A stretch of DNA of 64,000 bases. Origin: Asticcacaulis currens. Lineage in GTDB: Bacteria > Pseudomonadota > Alphaproteobacteria > Caulobacterales > Caulobacteraceae. Shown piece after piece: positions 44,068 through 53,982 of this stretch. How positions within the stretch are numbered: position 1 is the stretch's first letter; every line of letters starts with the position of its first letter. A program made the translations under genes and the position numbers. Where the stretch lies: positions 124,001 to 188,000 of the forward strand of contig NZ_JAQQKW010000001.1 of the NCBI RefSeq assembly GCF_028550395.1, given 5' to 3'. A model generated the notes under the pieces. It was not told the origin of the DNA. It ran no database searches and saw only the letters and a list, made by a program, of their open reading frames with translations.

Positions 44068-44958
44068 TCACTTAGCGGGGTTGGTGGTCGCTAACTGAGG
44101 TCGTTTCAGCAGCCACCGTGCGTAAGACTTGAGCAGTGTGACCAGGCCGATTTTCCCCGTGCGCCTCAACTCCCCCGCAAAAGGTGAGAACAGCGCATAT
44201 CGGAGATAAAGAAAAGCCCAGGGATGCCATTCATCGCTCCGCCACGGTTTGAAGGCCTCGGTGAAATGAATGATTGCGGGGCTTGAGCCACTTTCATACT
44301 GTTGCCTGAACTCGTCATACAGAAATTTTCTTTGGAAATTCCATCTTGAATTCAGAGGCTTCCAATTTCTCCATAGGCCGAAGTTGAGCGCGTCCTGATC
44401 CGCGAGTTCGCACTTCTCGCGTTTGTTGACAAGCAACTCGATCGCCTGCTCCATTATGTGGTTCTGGCGAAATTGTTCGACGTCGATCAGCAGCATACCC
44501 GCGTTAAAGTAACGCCCGATCCCCACCAGTCGCCAACGTTGCGCAAATTCCTCGCCGGAAATTCCTGGATCAACGACTGCAGCACAAGGCATACCGTCGA
44601 GGGATTGATCCCACAACTCGCCAATGTCGTCATCGACGATCATGTCGACATCGAGGTAGAGTATCTTCCGGATGTCTCGTGGAAGGACCTCAATCAGTGC
44701 CAGTCTGAGATAGGTTGCTCTCGAGATATGGAGTAAGGCGGTAAAATCAAGCACACGGTGGGTCGAGAGGTCCACCCAGTCTATGCATACGCCTTCAGCG
44801 CCGCTCTGGAATTTCTGAATGTCGCCCTTCGAAATACCATCGTACAGAATGAAAACTCTGAGGGCTCGTTGCGTCTTCGCTTTGATAGATTTTATCAGTG
44901 CCAGAGTATGCGGCAGATAGTTTCGATCGGTGCAGACAGCGAGATTGATGATGGACAT
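44068..44958 (-). CDS. Glycosyltransferase family 8
   Basis: A 296-residue GT8 enzyme: INLAVCTDRNYLPHTLALIKSI at the N-terminus, YLDVDMIVDDDI with the DxD site, YFNAGMLLIDVEQFR, and DQDALNFGLW and IIHFTEAFKPW in the expected order. It starts 2 nt after the stop of the GT2 gene at 44961, so the two form an operon on the minus strand. It converges with the run ending at 43985. It likely adds glucose or galactose. The GT8 at 7424 is a distant relative. Confidence 0.9.
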   Translation of the reverse strand: MSIINLAVCTDRNYLPHTLALIKSIKAKTQRALRVFILYDGISKGDIQKFQSGAEGVCIDWVDLSTHRVLDFTALLHISRATYLRLALIEVLPRDIRKILYLDVDMIVDDDIGELWDQSLDGMPCAAVVDPGISGEEFAQRWRLVGIGRYFNAGMLLIDVEQFRQNHIMEQAIELLVNKREKCELADQDALNFGLWRNWKPLNSRWNFQRKFLYDEFRQQYESGSSPAIIHFTEAFKPWRSDEWHPWAFLYLRYALFSPFAGELRRTGKIGLVTLLKSYARWLLKRPQLATTNPAK

Positions 44959-44960
44959 GA

Positions 44961-45842
44961 CTATCGCTTTCTGAAAACGTAGGAGACCATCCCGTCAATG
45001 TTACCCAGAACAATCTCTCTATAGCCAAAGGGCAAGCCATCAATTCTGAAATGGCGGCGGTGCAAGAAGTCTGCAAACCAGCTCTTGCAAAGCCAGATGA
45101 AGTGCTTGGAAAATTGCGGGCTGGATTTCAGGTGCTTAACGTATAGAGCCCCATTTGCCCGCATATATTGCTTGAAGAGCTTTTGTGCCTGATGCTCTTC
45201 CCGCCGGCCGTGAAAATGGAGCACAACCATGTCCGGCACGTAGTGAATTTTCACACCCGCTGCCGCTGCCCGCACTAGGTAATCCAAGTCCTCACCCGGA
45301 AACGGCGTGCCTGCCCCCAGTTCTTCATCAAAATCACCCAGAAGTTCGAAGACCTCACGTCGAAAAGTGAAATTTGCACCGTGAATGAAGCCTGCGGGAT
45401 GATCGGGCGCAGCCCAGTAGGCAGCGTCGTTGTCCGTCTTGATGGTAATAGGAAGATCCGCAGGGTCTCCCAGTTCGACCCGCCCCCCCCGAATTACCGA
45501 ATCCGTCTCACCCTCGTAATGGCGCGTCAGATCGATGAAGTAATCTTCTTCCATAATGCAGTCATCATCGGTGAAGGCTATGACGTTTCCAGACGCCTGC
45601 CTTAGACCTGCGTTACGCGCGACGGAAAGGCCAGGTTTGGGCTCTAGGTATATGACGACCTTGAGGGGTTGCTTGCCGGCCCAATCTTCCAGAATGTCTT
45701 GTGTCGCATCGGTGGAACCGTTGTTAATCACGACAATTTCGATGTCTCCAACACCGAATTTGCGCGCGGCGCCAACGATAGAATCCAAACAGGTCCTTAT
45801 AGAACTGGCTCTGTTTCTGGTACAGACAATTACAGAAATCAT
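44961..45842 (-). CDS. Glycosyltransferase family 2
   Basis: A 293-residue GT2 enzyme: MISVIVCTRNRASSIRTCLDSIV, VINNGSTDATQDIL, AFTDDDCIMEEDY (metal site) and FPGEDLDYLVRAAAAG (ED motif of the catalytic base). FIHGANFTFRREVFELLGDFDEELG is typical of ExoM-like and WcaA-like enzymes. It is the first gene of a two-gene minus-strand operon with the GT8. Confidence 0.9.
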   Translation of the reverse strand: MISVIVCTRNRASSIRTCLDSIVGAARKFGVGDIEIVVINNGSTDATQDILEDWAGKQPLKVVIYLEPKPGLSVARNAGLRQASGNVIAFTDDDCIMEEDYFIDLTRHYEGETDSVIRGGRVELGDPADLPITIKTDNDAAYWAAPDHPAGFIHGANFTFRREVFELLGDFDEELGAGTPFPGEDLDYLVRAAAAGVKIHYVPDMVVLHFHGRREEHQAQKLFKQYMRANGALYVKHLKSSPQFSKHFIWLCKSWFADFLHRRHFRIDGLPFGYREIVLGNIDGMVSYVFRKR

Positions 45843-46277
45843 TAAAAATCCTGATAACTCGATATATTAAATGAAGAAACAAAAATTCGAGTGTCACCTT
45901 CATGGCACTTTGAGGCGTCAAATCCAAAGAACCATCGGACATCTTTAGGCTGTGAACACAAACACTCACTCTCGACAGGCATCACACGTTCTAGGAATTA
46001 TCCACCTGCAGAACCAGCGTCGATTGGACGACGCGTCGACTTGGTTAAAAATGCAGTGTCGAATATTTCTAACAGTTCGACTAGCCATCCGATAGATTTA
46101 TACGCACCATCTGCGGCGCAGCGACCATAGCTGCGTTTTTATTGCATATCTTATTCCATCCTTAACGAGCGTACCAGCGGCTACGTCCGGCCTTACTGAC
46201 GGCCCTAAAATCAATTCACCCGTGACCGGTGCGTGCCTTTTACACAGCATCCGCACAAGTTCGTCACATTTGCATTA
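45843..46277. other. Intergenic region left of the IS630 remnant
   Basis: 435 bp with no gene. A possible intrinsic terminator lies at 46117-46141 on the plus strand (CGCAGC / GCTGCG, 7-nt loop, then TTTTT), although no plus-strand gene ends just before it. The left part should hold the promoter of the GT2 at 44961. Confidence 0.4.
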
Positions 46278-46364
46278 GAGCGCTTTCCTTTCAAGTTGGA
46301 TCATATCCGCAGGTGAACCGCACCGGATTTGCCGGAGGCCCCTAACTCGTGAGTAGATAGGGCT

Positions 46365-46694
46365 ATGACAAACAAGACGACGAATAAATTTTCCCCCGAG
46401 GTCCGTGAGCGCTCTGTTCGGATGGTTCTGGACCATGAAGCCGATTACCCGTCGCGATGGACAGCGATCTTGTCGGTGGCTCAGAAGATCGGCTGTGCGC
46501 CGGGTACGCTGAATGACTGCATCAAGAAGACCGAAGTCGATAGCGGCAAGCGCGCCGGCGTTCCGACTGATGTGGCGGAGAAGATGAAGGCCCTGGAGCG
46601 CGAGAACCGGGAGTTGCGGCAAGCCAATGAGATATTGCGCAAGGCCAGCGCTTATTTCGCCCAGGCGGAGCTCGACCGCCCGTTCAAGCGATGA
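46365..46694 (+). CDS. IS3-family OrfA (helix-turn-helix)
   Basis: A 109-residue DNA-binding subunit ([35 protein letters not shown], then a leucine-zipper-like region [19 protein letters not shown]). It overlaps orfB in the -1 frame at ATGA (46691-46694), the usual arrangement for a programmed OrfAB fusion. It is intact, but without functional OrfB it would not move the element and may act as an inhibitor. Confidence 0.9.
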   Translation: MTNKTTNKFSPEVRERSVRMVLDHEADYPSRWTAILSVAQKIGCAPGTLNDCIKKTEVDSGKRAGVPTDVAEKMKALERENRELRQANEILRKASAYFAQAELDRPFKR

Positions 46695-47596
46695 TTGCGT
46701 TCATCGATGATCACCGGGAGGCGTACGGGGTCGAGCCGATCTGCAGAGTTTTGCCGATTGCCCCATCTTCCTATTTCGAACGCCTCGCTCAACGCAAGGA
46801 TCCGGATCGACTGTCGGCACGGGCGAAGCGTGATCTGGAACTGAAGCCGGAGGTCGAGCGCGTGTTTGCCGAGAACTACGAGGTCTATGGCGTGCGCAAG
46901 GTCTGGCGCCAGATGAGACGGGAGGGGATCACGGTTGCCCGCTGTACAGTCGAGCGGTTGATGCGTGGCCTCGGCCTGCAGGGTATCATTCGTGGAAAGC
47001 CAGTTCGTACAACGGTTTCCGATAAGGCGGCGCCTTGCCCGCTTGATCATGTGAACCGGCAATTCCGCGCACCGGCGCCCAACCGCCTCTGGGTTTCGGA
47101 TTTTACGGATGTCGCCACTTGGCAGGGCTTTGTCTATGTGGCCTTCGTCATCGACACCTACGCCCGACGGATCGTCGGCTGGCGCGCAAGTCGTACCGCT
47201 CATGCCAGTTTCGTCCTCGATGCGCTGGAGCAGGCGATCCATGATCGCAGGCCAGTTCATCGCGGGGGCCTGGTTCACCACTCGGACCGCGGAAGTCAGT
47301 ATATTTCTATCAAGTACACCGAGCGCCTGGCTTAGGCGGGTATCGAACCCTCAGTCGGGAGCGTCGGCGATTCCTACGACAACGCCTTGGCTGAAACCAT
47401 CAACGGGCTTTACAAGGCCGAGGTCATCCATCGAAAAGGACCATGGCGGAACTTCGAAGCCGTTGAGTTTGCCACCCTCGAATGGGTCGACTGGTTTAAT
47501 AACCGAAGGCTTCTTGAACCTATAGGCAACATACCGCCGGCTGAGGCTGAACAAATGTACTATGCCAATCTCGACACTCAAGAGATGGCAGCATAA
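46691..47596 (+). pseudogene. IS3-family OrfB transposase with in-frame amber stop
   Basis: The rve-type DDE integrase domain is otherwise complete: DFTDVATWQGFVYVAFVIDTYARRIVGW (first Asp), HHSDRGSQY (second Asp) and YDNALAETINGLYK (Glu). A TAG at 47333-47335 stops translation after TERLA. The frame continues directly as AGIEPSVGSVGDSYDNALAE, where related proteins have Glu (a single G-to-T change). The product lacks the catalytic Glu, so the copy is inactive unless TAG is read through. Confidence 0.92.
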
Positions 47597-48598
47597 CTTT
47601 TTTAAACCGGCCTCCGGCAAATCCGGTGCGGTTCAAGGAGATAGAATAGTTCTTTCCTTCACCGGGCGAGATGAGGTCGGTGAGCTTTCCGATCGCGCTC
47701 CACAATCCATCGACTGTCCTTTCGGCGGCTTTTCTCAGCAATGCCTTGAGTTTGGAGAATGCCTTTTCGAAGGGGGGGGTGAAGTCTGGGCTGTAAGGCG
47801 TCAAGAGCATAACCGTAGCTCCATCCTTTTCGATCAGCGCTTGAGCTGATGCACGCTTATGGCTCGACAGATTGTCTATGACGACGGTGTCTCCGGGGCC
47901 GAGCGTAGGCACCAGGACCTGTTCGACGTGGGCTTCGAACCAGTTGCCATTGATTGGCCCATCAAGGGACCAAAGGCGCTGTCATTCCCGTAAGGCGCAG
48001 CCCCGCGACCAGAGTCGTCGTCTTGCGGTGTCCGTGTCGAAACCCCATACGCAAGCGCTCGCCCTTTTTGCATCGTCAGCGCGTTCGGGCCATATTGGTC
48101 GCCGTCCAGGTTTCGTCAATGAAGACAAGCCTTTCAAAATCAAGATCGGGTTGACAGTCAAAACAGTCCTGACGCCTGCGAAGGGCATCTGGCCAAGTTT
48201 GTTCTATGGCGTGGCCAGTCTTTTTTCGCGTCTGGTCATGACGGATCAGAAAGCGATGCAACGCGGATTGACTGATAACAATGCCTTTCAACGACAAGGC
48301 ATCGCGTAGTTCGTGAAGTGTGCCGTCGCGGTTGTCCGCGAGCCAGCCCAGTATCGCCTCCGCATGAACCTCTGTTTTTCGAGATCTATGATCGCCTCCT
48401 TGGGGATCAGGGCGCGGATACTCCTGATCTTTCTACTGATGACGCCAACGGCTTACCCTGGCGGCACTTACATTATACCGCGCTCCAGCATCCGTGTGCG
48501 TTGCGCCTCCTGCCACTGCAGCCAGAACCCTTTTCCGAGTATCCACCGAAAGTGCAGTTGCCATACCAGCCGACCTCCCTGCCGAAGGGAAAACGCTC

Positions 48599-49002
48599 CA
48601 GGAGTGTTGAGTGACGAACGCGACCTCAAGAAATTTAAACATAGACGCATTTAGAGTTATTGGCTTTGCGTCCGCATTTATACTGCGCTCCATATAAAAA
48701 TAAATATTAATAAAAAAAATCACGCTACGCCATATATCTATTAAAAATACATTTAATTTATCAAATTATATTGAGAATGTTCTAATAAATTGCAATTACA
48801 AATTCACCAAACATAATAGTATCAAGCTTAATTTCATTATTTTTATTTACAATAATCTCTACAGGCGTGTATTATTTATCATTCATTGAAAAACCGCTGA
48901 CTCGATTTATAAATTTTACATTATTACACTGAGCAATGTCTAAAATAAAGGCGTGCGGGAAGGGATACTGTAATAGATTTTAAATTATGATTACATGGAC
49001 GA
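48599..49002. other. AT-rich non-coding stretch
   Basis: About 400 bp between the IS630 end and the flippase gene. From 48650 to 48990 it is much more AT-rich than the surroundings, with A and T runs. No gene, strong hairpin or repeat unit was recognised. It may be foreign DNA left by earlier rearrangements. Confidence 0.4.
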
Positions 49003-50493
49003 TCAACGCCTAAGTATCTTAGCAGACAGGCCTCGGCCAAGATTCAAGGCGGCCAGCAAGGTCTCACGTCCCTTCGGAAACGCCATCATTGCGCTGACTG
49101 TCGTGCCATAAACCAAAAGGCCATAAAGGGGTAAACTGAAAAAGGGGCTCATCCCTGCGAGCAATGGTTGGACAAAGTGGCCGAACGCCAACGCGATGCC
49201 AACACTAATGTAAATTGGAAGCACAGCACCCAACACTGTTCGCCTCTTGATCCTACCGTTGCTGGTAACCAGCCACCAAAGCAGCGGAGTGCGGATATAT
49301 TCGCTTACTGCGTAGGCGGCAGCCACGCCAACAGGTCCGTATGGAAGCCCGATGAAGAATGCGATGATGCTAGTAATCGCGGTGACCAATCCCCAAATGG
49401 ACATCGCTTTTGTACGTGCCTGACTGAGAAACAACCAGCCGGTAGGATTATTCAACATTTGAATGAAAGCACAGATCGCCAACACCTTGAAAATGGGAAT
49501 CACTCCGAGCCATTCATCTCCTAAAACGAACGGAATTAAAACGTCCGCGGATACGAGCAACAGAGCGACGGCAGGGACAGTCGCTAGAAGCGTCAAGGCA
49601 AGGGCTTTATTAAATGCCGCTCGATACCGATCCGGATCGCCATGTAAACGCGACAAGGCCGGCAACATTACTTTGGAGAGGGGCCCAGTAACATTCTGCA
49701 ATGGGTAGAGCAGAAGCTTGTAAGCGCGATCATACAGCCCGAGGGGTACCCCACCCCATTTCTGACCGATCAAGACATTGTCGAGATTGCGCGCGAGGTA
49801 GTTGAACACGTTAAAGCTCGTGACCCCGGCACCAAAGTGCAGCAATGATTTAACCTGTGCGAAGCCGCCGGGTTTGGTAGGCAACCACCGAACGGTCAAC
49901 CATAAAGTGATAACGGGCAATAAACTACTTACCACCATACCGACATATAGGGCCCAGAAGGTGGGAGAGACAAACGTCCAGGCAATGGATGCCAAAACGC
50001 CGCCCACTGCGCCGATTGTATCTAGTACGGCCAGAAGACCGAACTCCATCCGGCGGTATGTGATTGCACCATGGATACTGCCTAATGTCCCGAAAAGGAT
50101 TAGAGCAGACATCGCAATCAGCAGGTAGGTGACCGATTCTTCATGATAGAACGCCCCCGCTAATGGCGCTACGGCAATGACGATAAGCGCCACAACAAGG
50201 CTCACGCCGAAATTTATCCAGAAGAGGGCGTTCACATCATCGTGGGTGACCTCTTTTTTCTGGGTGAGCGCCTGACCAAACCCAAGATCCGTGAAAAGCG
50301 TGATGAACCCAAAGACCGGACCCGTCATAGCCATTATCCCGAAATTCTCCGGGGAAATCAGCCGCGCGAGCAGCACAACCGAAATTATCTGAGTTATAAC
50401 CTTTACCGCCTGTGAAGAGCCGGTAAACAGGACTCCGGACATAACCTTATCACCCATTTGGGTGATCTTCGGGTCAAATATGTTATTGGACAT
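49003..50493 (-). CDS. Wzx-type flippase (WzxC branch)
   Basis: The frame runs to 50859, but residues 1-122 of that frame are polar and unlike any flippase. The ATG at 50491-50493 gives MSNNIFDPKITQMGDKVMSGVLFTGSSQAVKVITQIISVVLLARLI, the family's normal start, and 496 residues, the normal length. About 12-14 membrane helices follow. It should flip a lipid-linked repeat unit. Third flippase of the window, next to the GT2/GT4 pair at 50944 and 51873. Confidence 0.88.
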   Translation of the reverse strand: MSNNIFDPKITQMGDKVMSGVLFTGSSQAVKVITQIISVVLLARLISPENFGIMAMTGPVFGFITLFTDLGFGQALTQKKEVTHDDVNALFWINFGVSLVVALIVIAVAPLAGAFYHEESVTYLLIAMSALILFGTLGSIHGAITYRRMEFGLLAVLDTIGAVGGVLASIAWTFVSPTFWALYVGMVVSSLLPVITLWLTVRWLPTKPGGFAQVKSLLHFGAGVTSFNVFNYLARNLDNVLIGQKWGGVPLGLYDRAYKLLLYPLQNVTGPLSKVMLPALSRLHGDPDRYRAAFNKALALTLLATVPAVALLLVSADVLIPFVLGDEWLGVIPIFKVLAICAFIQMLNNPTGWLFLSQARTKAMSIWGLVTAITSIIAFFIGLPYGPVGVAAAYAVSEYIRTPLLWWLVTSNGRIKRRTVLGAVLPIYISVGIALAFGHFVQPLLAGMSPFFSLPLYGLLVYGTTVSAMMAFPKGRETLLAALNLGRGLSAKILRR

Positions 50494-50943
50494 GCTGGCA
50501 ATGAGCCTTAACGTATCAAAATGAACGAACGGGTGCCTACCAAGTATCGAGCCTGCGCTGCCAACTGGCCCACATAGGAAGGAAATTTTATTATTTTTTG
50601 AATTTCTCTTGTGGGTTAAGATGGTAATGTAAGTCGGGAACCCTACGCAATGGCTTTCTAAGACTGGCAAAATCCTACTGCCTTTTTTTTGCACAGACGT
50701 CTTTTTGCTTGCCCTTTGACATAGGGGCCGCTTCATAGACTTCCTCCACATATGCGCCGGAACGGACACGAACGACGATTTATTTTGACCTAGATATGAT
50801 CCGCATTTCGCGACAAGCGATCTTTCACCAATTTTAACAAATGAATTTATTGTTCTCAATTATATTCCCAAAATTAAAACCTCAAATCAGAAGCGATTCC
50901 TACAAAACAATTACATTAGTACAATTGAAAAATATATTTTAGA
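50494..50943. other. Divergent intergenic region
   Basis: 450 bp between the leftward flippase and the rightward GT2. The right third (50820-50943) is very AT-rich and probably holds promoter elements. The reverse-strand open frame here looks like a chance extension of the flippase. No hairpin terminator or repeat was seen. Confidence 0.4.
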
Positions 50944-51792
50944 ATGAAGATATCTGTATATTTGCCAACAAAGAACAGATCAAAACTGCTAAAAAGGGCA
51001 GTAGAATCTGTACTTAATCAAGAATACAAAAATTTAGAGCTTATTGTTGTCGACGACGGGTCAGAAGACGAGACGCCACAAATGATGGCTTATTTTGTCA
51101 AAGGTGATAACCGCGTCACTTATCTCCGCAACGACAAATCAGTGGGTGCACCCGCATCACGCAATCGAGCAATCAAAGAGGCTAAGGGCGACTTCGTCAC
51201 GGGTCTCGACGACGATGATCGCTTTCATACCGGACGACTTTCAGCTCTGGTTGAATACTGGGGAATTCAGTCAAAATATAACAATAATATTAGTGGAATT
51301 TATACTCAAGAAGTCGGTGAAATTGATGGCGTGGCTTCGGGCACCAGTCGGAAACTGAGCACAGTTAAATTCGATGACTTTCCTGACAATAATCAGATTG
51401 GTAACCAGATTTTCTCTCCAAAGTCGCACTATGAAGCAATAGGAGGCTTTGATGAAAGCATGCCGGCTTGGCAGGATATGGAGCTTTTTATCCGGATGAC
51501 AAAGAGTTTTGGGCCAGCCCGACTTCTGGACATCCCGTTATACTACATCGATAACACGCCACGCACGGATCGCATCTCCAGCCACGAACAAAGAGTTCGC
51601 AAAGCATGCCAACTGGTGATCGAACGGCACTACCCTGGCCGCCCACGGGATCATCAAAAATTCTGGCTTCAGGTCTTTTCGCCGCATTACGGCTTCAAGC
51701 CGAAATTCGAAGACTTTCAGGTATTTAACAAAATGGGGTTTTGGCCAGGCGGTTTACGTAAGCTGATCGAGGCCAAAACCCGAGCGACGTGA
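50944..51792 (+). CDS. Glycosyltransferase family 2
   Basis: A 282-residue GT2 enzyme: MKISVYLPTKNRSKLLKRAVESVLNQ, VVDDGSEDETPQMM, GLDDDDRFHTGRL (metal site) and FDESMPAWQDMELFIRM (ED-like acidic site as QDMEL). It resembles AmsE/WcaA-type enzymes of amylovoran and colanic acid loci. The N-terminal third is richer in A/T than the rest, like the upstream region. It is followed 80 bp later by a GT4 gene on the same strand. Confidence 0.88.
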   Translation: MKISVYLPTKNRSKLLKRAVESVLNQEYKNLELIVVDDGSEDETPQMMAYFVKGDNRVTYLRNDKSVGAPASRNRAIKEAKGDFVTGLDDDDRFHTGRLSALVEYWGIQSKYNNNISGIYTQEVGEIDGVASGTSRKLSTVKFDDFPDNNQIGNQIFSPKSHYEAIGGFDESMPAWQDMELFIRMTKSFGPARLLDIPLYYIDNTPRTDRISSHEQRVRKACQLVIERHYPGRPRDHQKFWLQVFSPHYGFKPKFEDFQVFNKMGFWPGGLRKLIEAKTRAT

Positions 51793-51872
51793 GTTGATGG
51801 CTCGATCGATTCTGACCGAATTCGAATGTCTGAAAAGCCCAAGATTATTTCATCAGTGTCGCGGAGCCACCT

Positions 51873-53033
51873 ATGAGAATCTGCATTTTTGCCGGGACAT
51901 TTCCCAAATTGTCCGAGACCTTCGTTTTGGATCAGGCGGTATATCTGGCTGAAATGGGAAATTCGGTAACGGTGATCTGCTCGCATCACGACAAAAACTT
52001 CGCCTCCGGACGCATTGGAACTGTGTTCGACAACATTACGGTCCATACATGGCCTAGCATCAAGGTGGCCGAGCTTCGCCTCCTACCTTGGCGATTTCGC
52101 GAACGATTGAGCCGATTCTTAAACAGCCGCCTCTTGCGAAAATTTAACACTGCCGACGTGTGGGTTGCCCAATTTGGCTGGGAAGGCATTCACCTAACTT
52201 CATATTCCGATGTTAATCTGACGACGCCGCCAATCGTGACCATTTTTCATGGGTACGACGTCGGTGTTGAGCGTAAAAAGAATGGTCTGAAAGTCTACGA
52301 GCGCTGTTTCGACAAATCAGCCGGTTTGATAACCGTTAATCAAACTTTTCGCCAAAATCTGGTCGAGGCGGGAGCGGCACCTGAGAAATCGGCCTGTGTT
52401 CATTTAGGCATTCCGCTCAACGCTTACAAATTTGGACAGACACAACGTAGCGGCGCTTTAAAGCTAATCTCCGTTTGCCGCCTTGTGGAAAAGAAGGGCA
52501 TAGCGACGGCAGTAGCTGCACTTGCCGTACTGAAAGAACGTCGACCAGACATCTCATTTACGTACACGATTGGCGGTGACGGGCCGCTTATGGACAGCCT
52601 GAAAGACCAGGTTTCTGCGGTCGAACTTAATGACCGAGTTATCTTCCGCGGGCCCCTGTCTCACAAACAAACGCTTGAAGCTATCGCAGCGGCTGATGTG
52701 CTTATGGCTCCCAGCCAAGAAGCCGAAGACGGAGACGTAGAAGGCATTCCTGTCACGATCATGGAAGCAATGGCAGTTGGAACAATAGTTTGTTCAACCA
52801 GACACTCGGGCATCCCTGAATTGGTAGATGATCAAATAAGTGGGCTATTGACCGCCGAGGGGGATGCAAATGGCCTAGCTTTGAATCTGGAATGGCTAGC
52901 GGACAATAGGGAGCAATGGCCCAGAATTCAGGTAGCTGCGCGACATAAAGTCGAAAATGACTTCGATCAGGTGAAGCAAAACGCTGAATTTCTTTCAACA
53001 GTTGAGCGGCTTTGCAAAGCAGCGAGGCGTTAG
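51873..53033 (+). CDS. Glycosyltransferase family 4 (WcaL/AmsK-like)
   Basis: A 386-residue GT4 enzyme. The opening MRICIFAGTFPKLSETFVLDQAVYLAEMG, with its F-P-x-x-S-E-T-F motif, is characteristic of the WcaL/AmsK/ExpE-type group. FHGYDVG follows, and the donor domain has VCRLVEKKGIATAVAAL, IGGDGPLMDSLKDQV and APSQEAEDGDVEGIPVTIMEAMAVGTIVCST. In colanic acid and amylovoran systems such enzymes add a late side-chain hexose. Its 3' end overlaps the convergent phosphatase gene by 4 nt. Confidence 0.9.
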   Translation: MRICIFAGTFPKLSETFVLDQAVYLAEMGNSVTVICSHHDKNFASGRIGTVFDNITVHTWPSIKVAELRLLPWRFRERLSRFLNSRLLRKFNTADVWVAQFGWEGIHLTSYSDVNLTTPPIVTIFHGYDVGVERKKNGLKVYERCFDKSAGLITVNQTFRQNLVEAGAAPEKSACVHLGIPLNAYKFGQTQRSGALKLISVCRLVEKKGIATAVAALAVLKERRPDISFTYTIGGDGPLMDSLKDQVSAVELNDRVIFRGPLSHKQTLEAIAAADVLMAPSQEAEDGDVEGIPVTIMEAMAVGTIVCSTRHSGIPELVDDQISGLLTAEGDANGLALNLEWLADNREQWPRIQVAARHKVENDFDQVKQNAEFLSTVERLCKAARR

Positions 53034-53806
53034 CTGTCCCGGGGATTTACTTTAAGTACCTTGCGGGTAACACCCTCCAGCCGCACAGCGCTTAAAACTC
53101 CCGTGGCATGTGCGCCTGTGTCTACGCCGATGCGCCATTTCTGATTTACAACCTCTTCTTCCGGCGTGTGTCCGTGGACAACGGCCTTGCTACAGGCGCG
53201 GCTCACCTTCAAGAAGCGCTCTCTTATCCAAAGCAATGTATCTTCTCCCTGTAATTGTCGGTCCTTCCAGGGATCAATGCCGGCGTGGACAAAGAGGTAA
53301 TCTCCGGCCTCAAAACTCAGTTTCAGGGAGGTCAGTAATTTGCGTTGGAGCGGGGTTATTGCCGCGCGTAACTTTTGGCGAAGGGCTTCCCACTCTTCGC
53401 CCGTTTTGGGCTCACCAGAGATGTGTACTCCGAAGGACTGAATTGTTTCGAGCGCACCGTAACGAAACCACTTCGGCCCAATTTCTGCATCCTTTAAAAA
53501 CTTAAGCAGGACCTGCTCATGATTTCCCTTGAGGACGACGGTGTCACACCATTCCTGACGCTGCAGGGCAAGGATACCGTTGAGCACTTTAGCGGATTCA
53601 CGGCCCCGGTCTATGTAGTCGCCGAGCAAAATGATCCTGCAACGCGTTTCAGTGTGCTCCATGTCAGCTTTTATACGGTGAACCATTTTCTTGAAGAGGT
53701 CAAAACGGCCATGTACGTCACCGATGGCATAGGTCAGCCGATCAATCGCGGGCTCACCATTGGGGTCACAAAAATGCACCTCATATGGAAATGGCGCGAG
53801 ATCCAA
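53030..53806 (-). CDS. PPP-family metallophosphoesterase, copy 3
   Basis: A 258-residue paralogue of the proteins at 2875 and 3886: GDVHGRFDLFKKM, GDYIDRGRESAKVL, GNHEQVLLKFLKD, FVHAGIDPWKD and VVHGHTPEEEV. It is closest to copy 1 over the whole length (RFDLFKKM, EWCDTV, ACSKAVVHGHTPEEEVVN, then the WRIGVDTGAHATGVLSAVRL ending). All metal ligands are present, so it should be active. Next to it is the second VanZ-like gene, also on the minus strand. Function in EPS control is inferred from recurrence only. Confidence 0.87.
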   Translation of the reverse strand: MDLAPFPYEVHFCDPNGEPAIDRLTYAIGDVHGRFDLFKKMVHRIKADMEHTETRCRIILLGDYIDRGRESAKVLNGILALQRQEWCDTVVLKGNHEQVLLKFLKDAEIGPKWFRYGALETIQSFGVHISGEPKTGEEWEALRQKLRAAITPLQRKLLTSLKLSFEAGDYLFVHAGIDPWKDRQLQGEDTLLWIRERFLKVSRACSKAVVHGHTPEEEVVNQKWRIGVDTGAHATGVLSAVRLEGVTRKVLKVNPRDS

Positions 53807-53982
53807 CTACGAGCTCCTGAAAATCCTTGATGAAAGGTTAATCGAGAAGCTATAGCATATTTGTTGCGGCGCAAACAGGTCGAAATAGCACGCAGGCGAC
53901 TGTGAGCCGGAAAGCCCTCGTTCTTGTCGAGCAGGACTTGACTATCCGAGTACGCGCTACGACCTGAAAGCCACGAAAGTAG

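Larger units (their letters stand above)
46314..47635 (+). mobile_element. IS3-family insertion sequence inside the IS630 remnant
   Basis: A 1322-bp element with perfect 27-bp inverted repeats (46314-46340 and 47609-47635, starting TGAACCGCACCGG) and a 3-bp target duplication AGG (46311-46313 and 47636-47638). It carries orfA and a stop-broken orfB. Structurally complete ends imply a fairly recent insertion. Confidence 0.95.
46291..48564 (-). pseudogene. IS630 transposase, frameshifted and interrupted
   Basis: Reading leftward from ATG 48562-48564, the product starts MATALSVDTRKRVLAAVAGG with a helix-turn-helix, then breaks after RVSRWRHQ. The middle (FERLVFIDETWTATNM, the first DDE region) and the 3' part (VIDNLSSHK, LTPYSPDFTPPFEKAFSKLK) lie in different frames, so there are several shifts. 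The IS3 insertion lies near the end. Joining the flanks and removing one AGG repeat gives NYSISCGYDPT then stop, a normal IS630 C-terminus. It cannot make active transposase. Confidence 0.85.
46278..48598 (-). mobile_element. IS630-family element, decayed, split by an IS3 element
   Basis: The ends are imperfect inverted repeats: GAGCGCTTTCC at 46278-46288 and GGAAAACGCTC at 48588-48598. TA lies outside the left end and CA outside the right (TA expected, one change). Without the inserted IS3 and its target repeat the element is about 996 bp, normal for IS630. Confidence 0.8.

Noticed and set aside
50494-50859. Extra 122 residues at the N-terminus of the flippase at 49003
   Set aside because: They are polar, low in family resemblance and lie in an intergenic region; the flippase family starts at MSNNIFDP.
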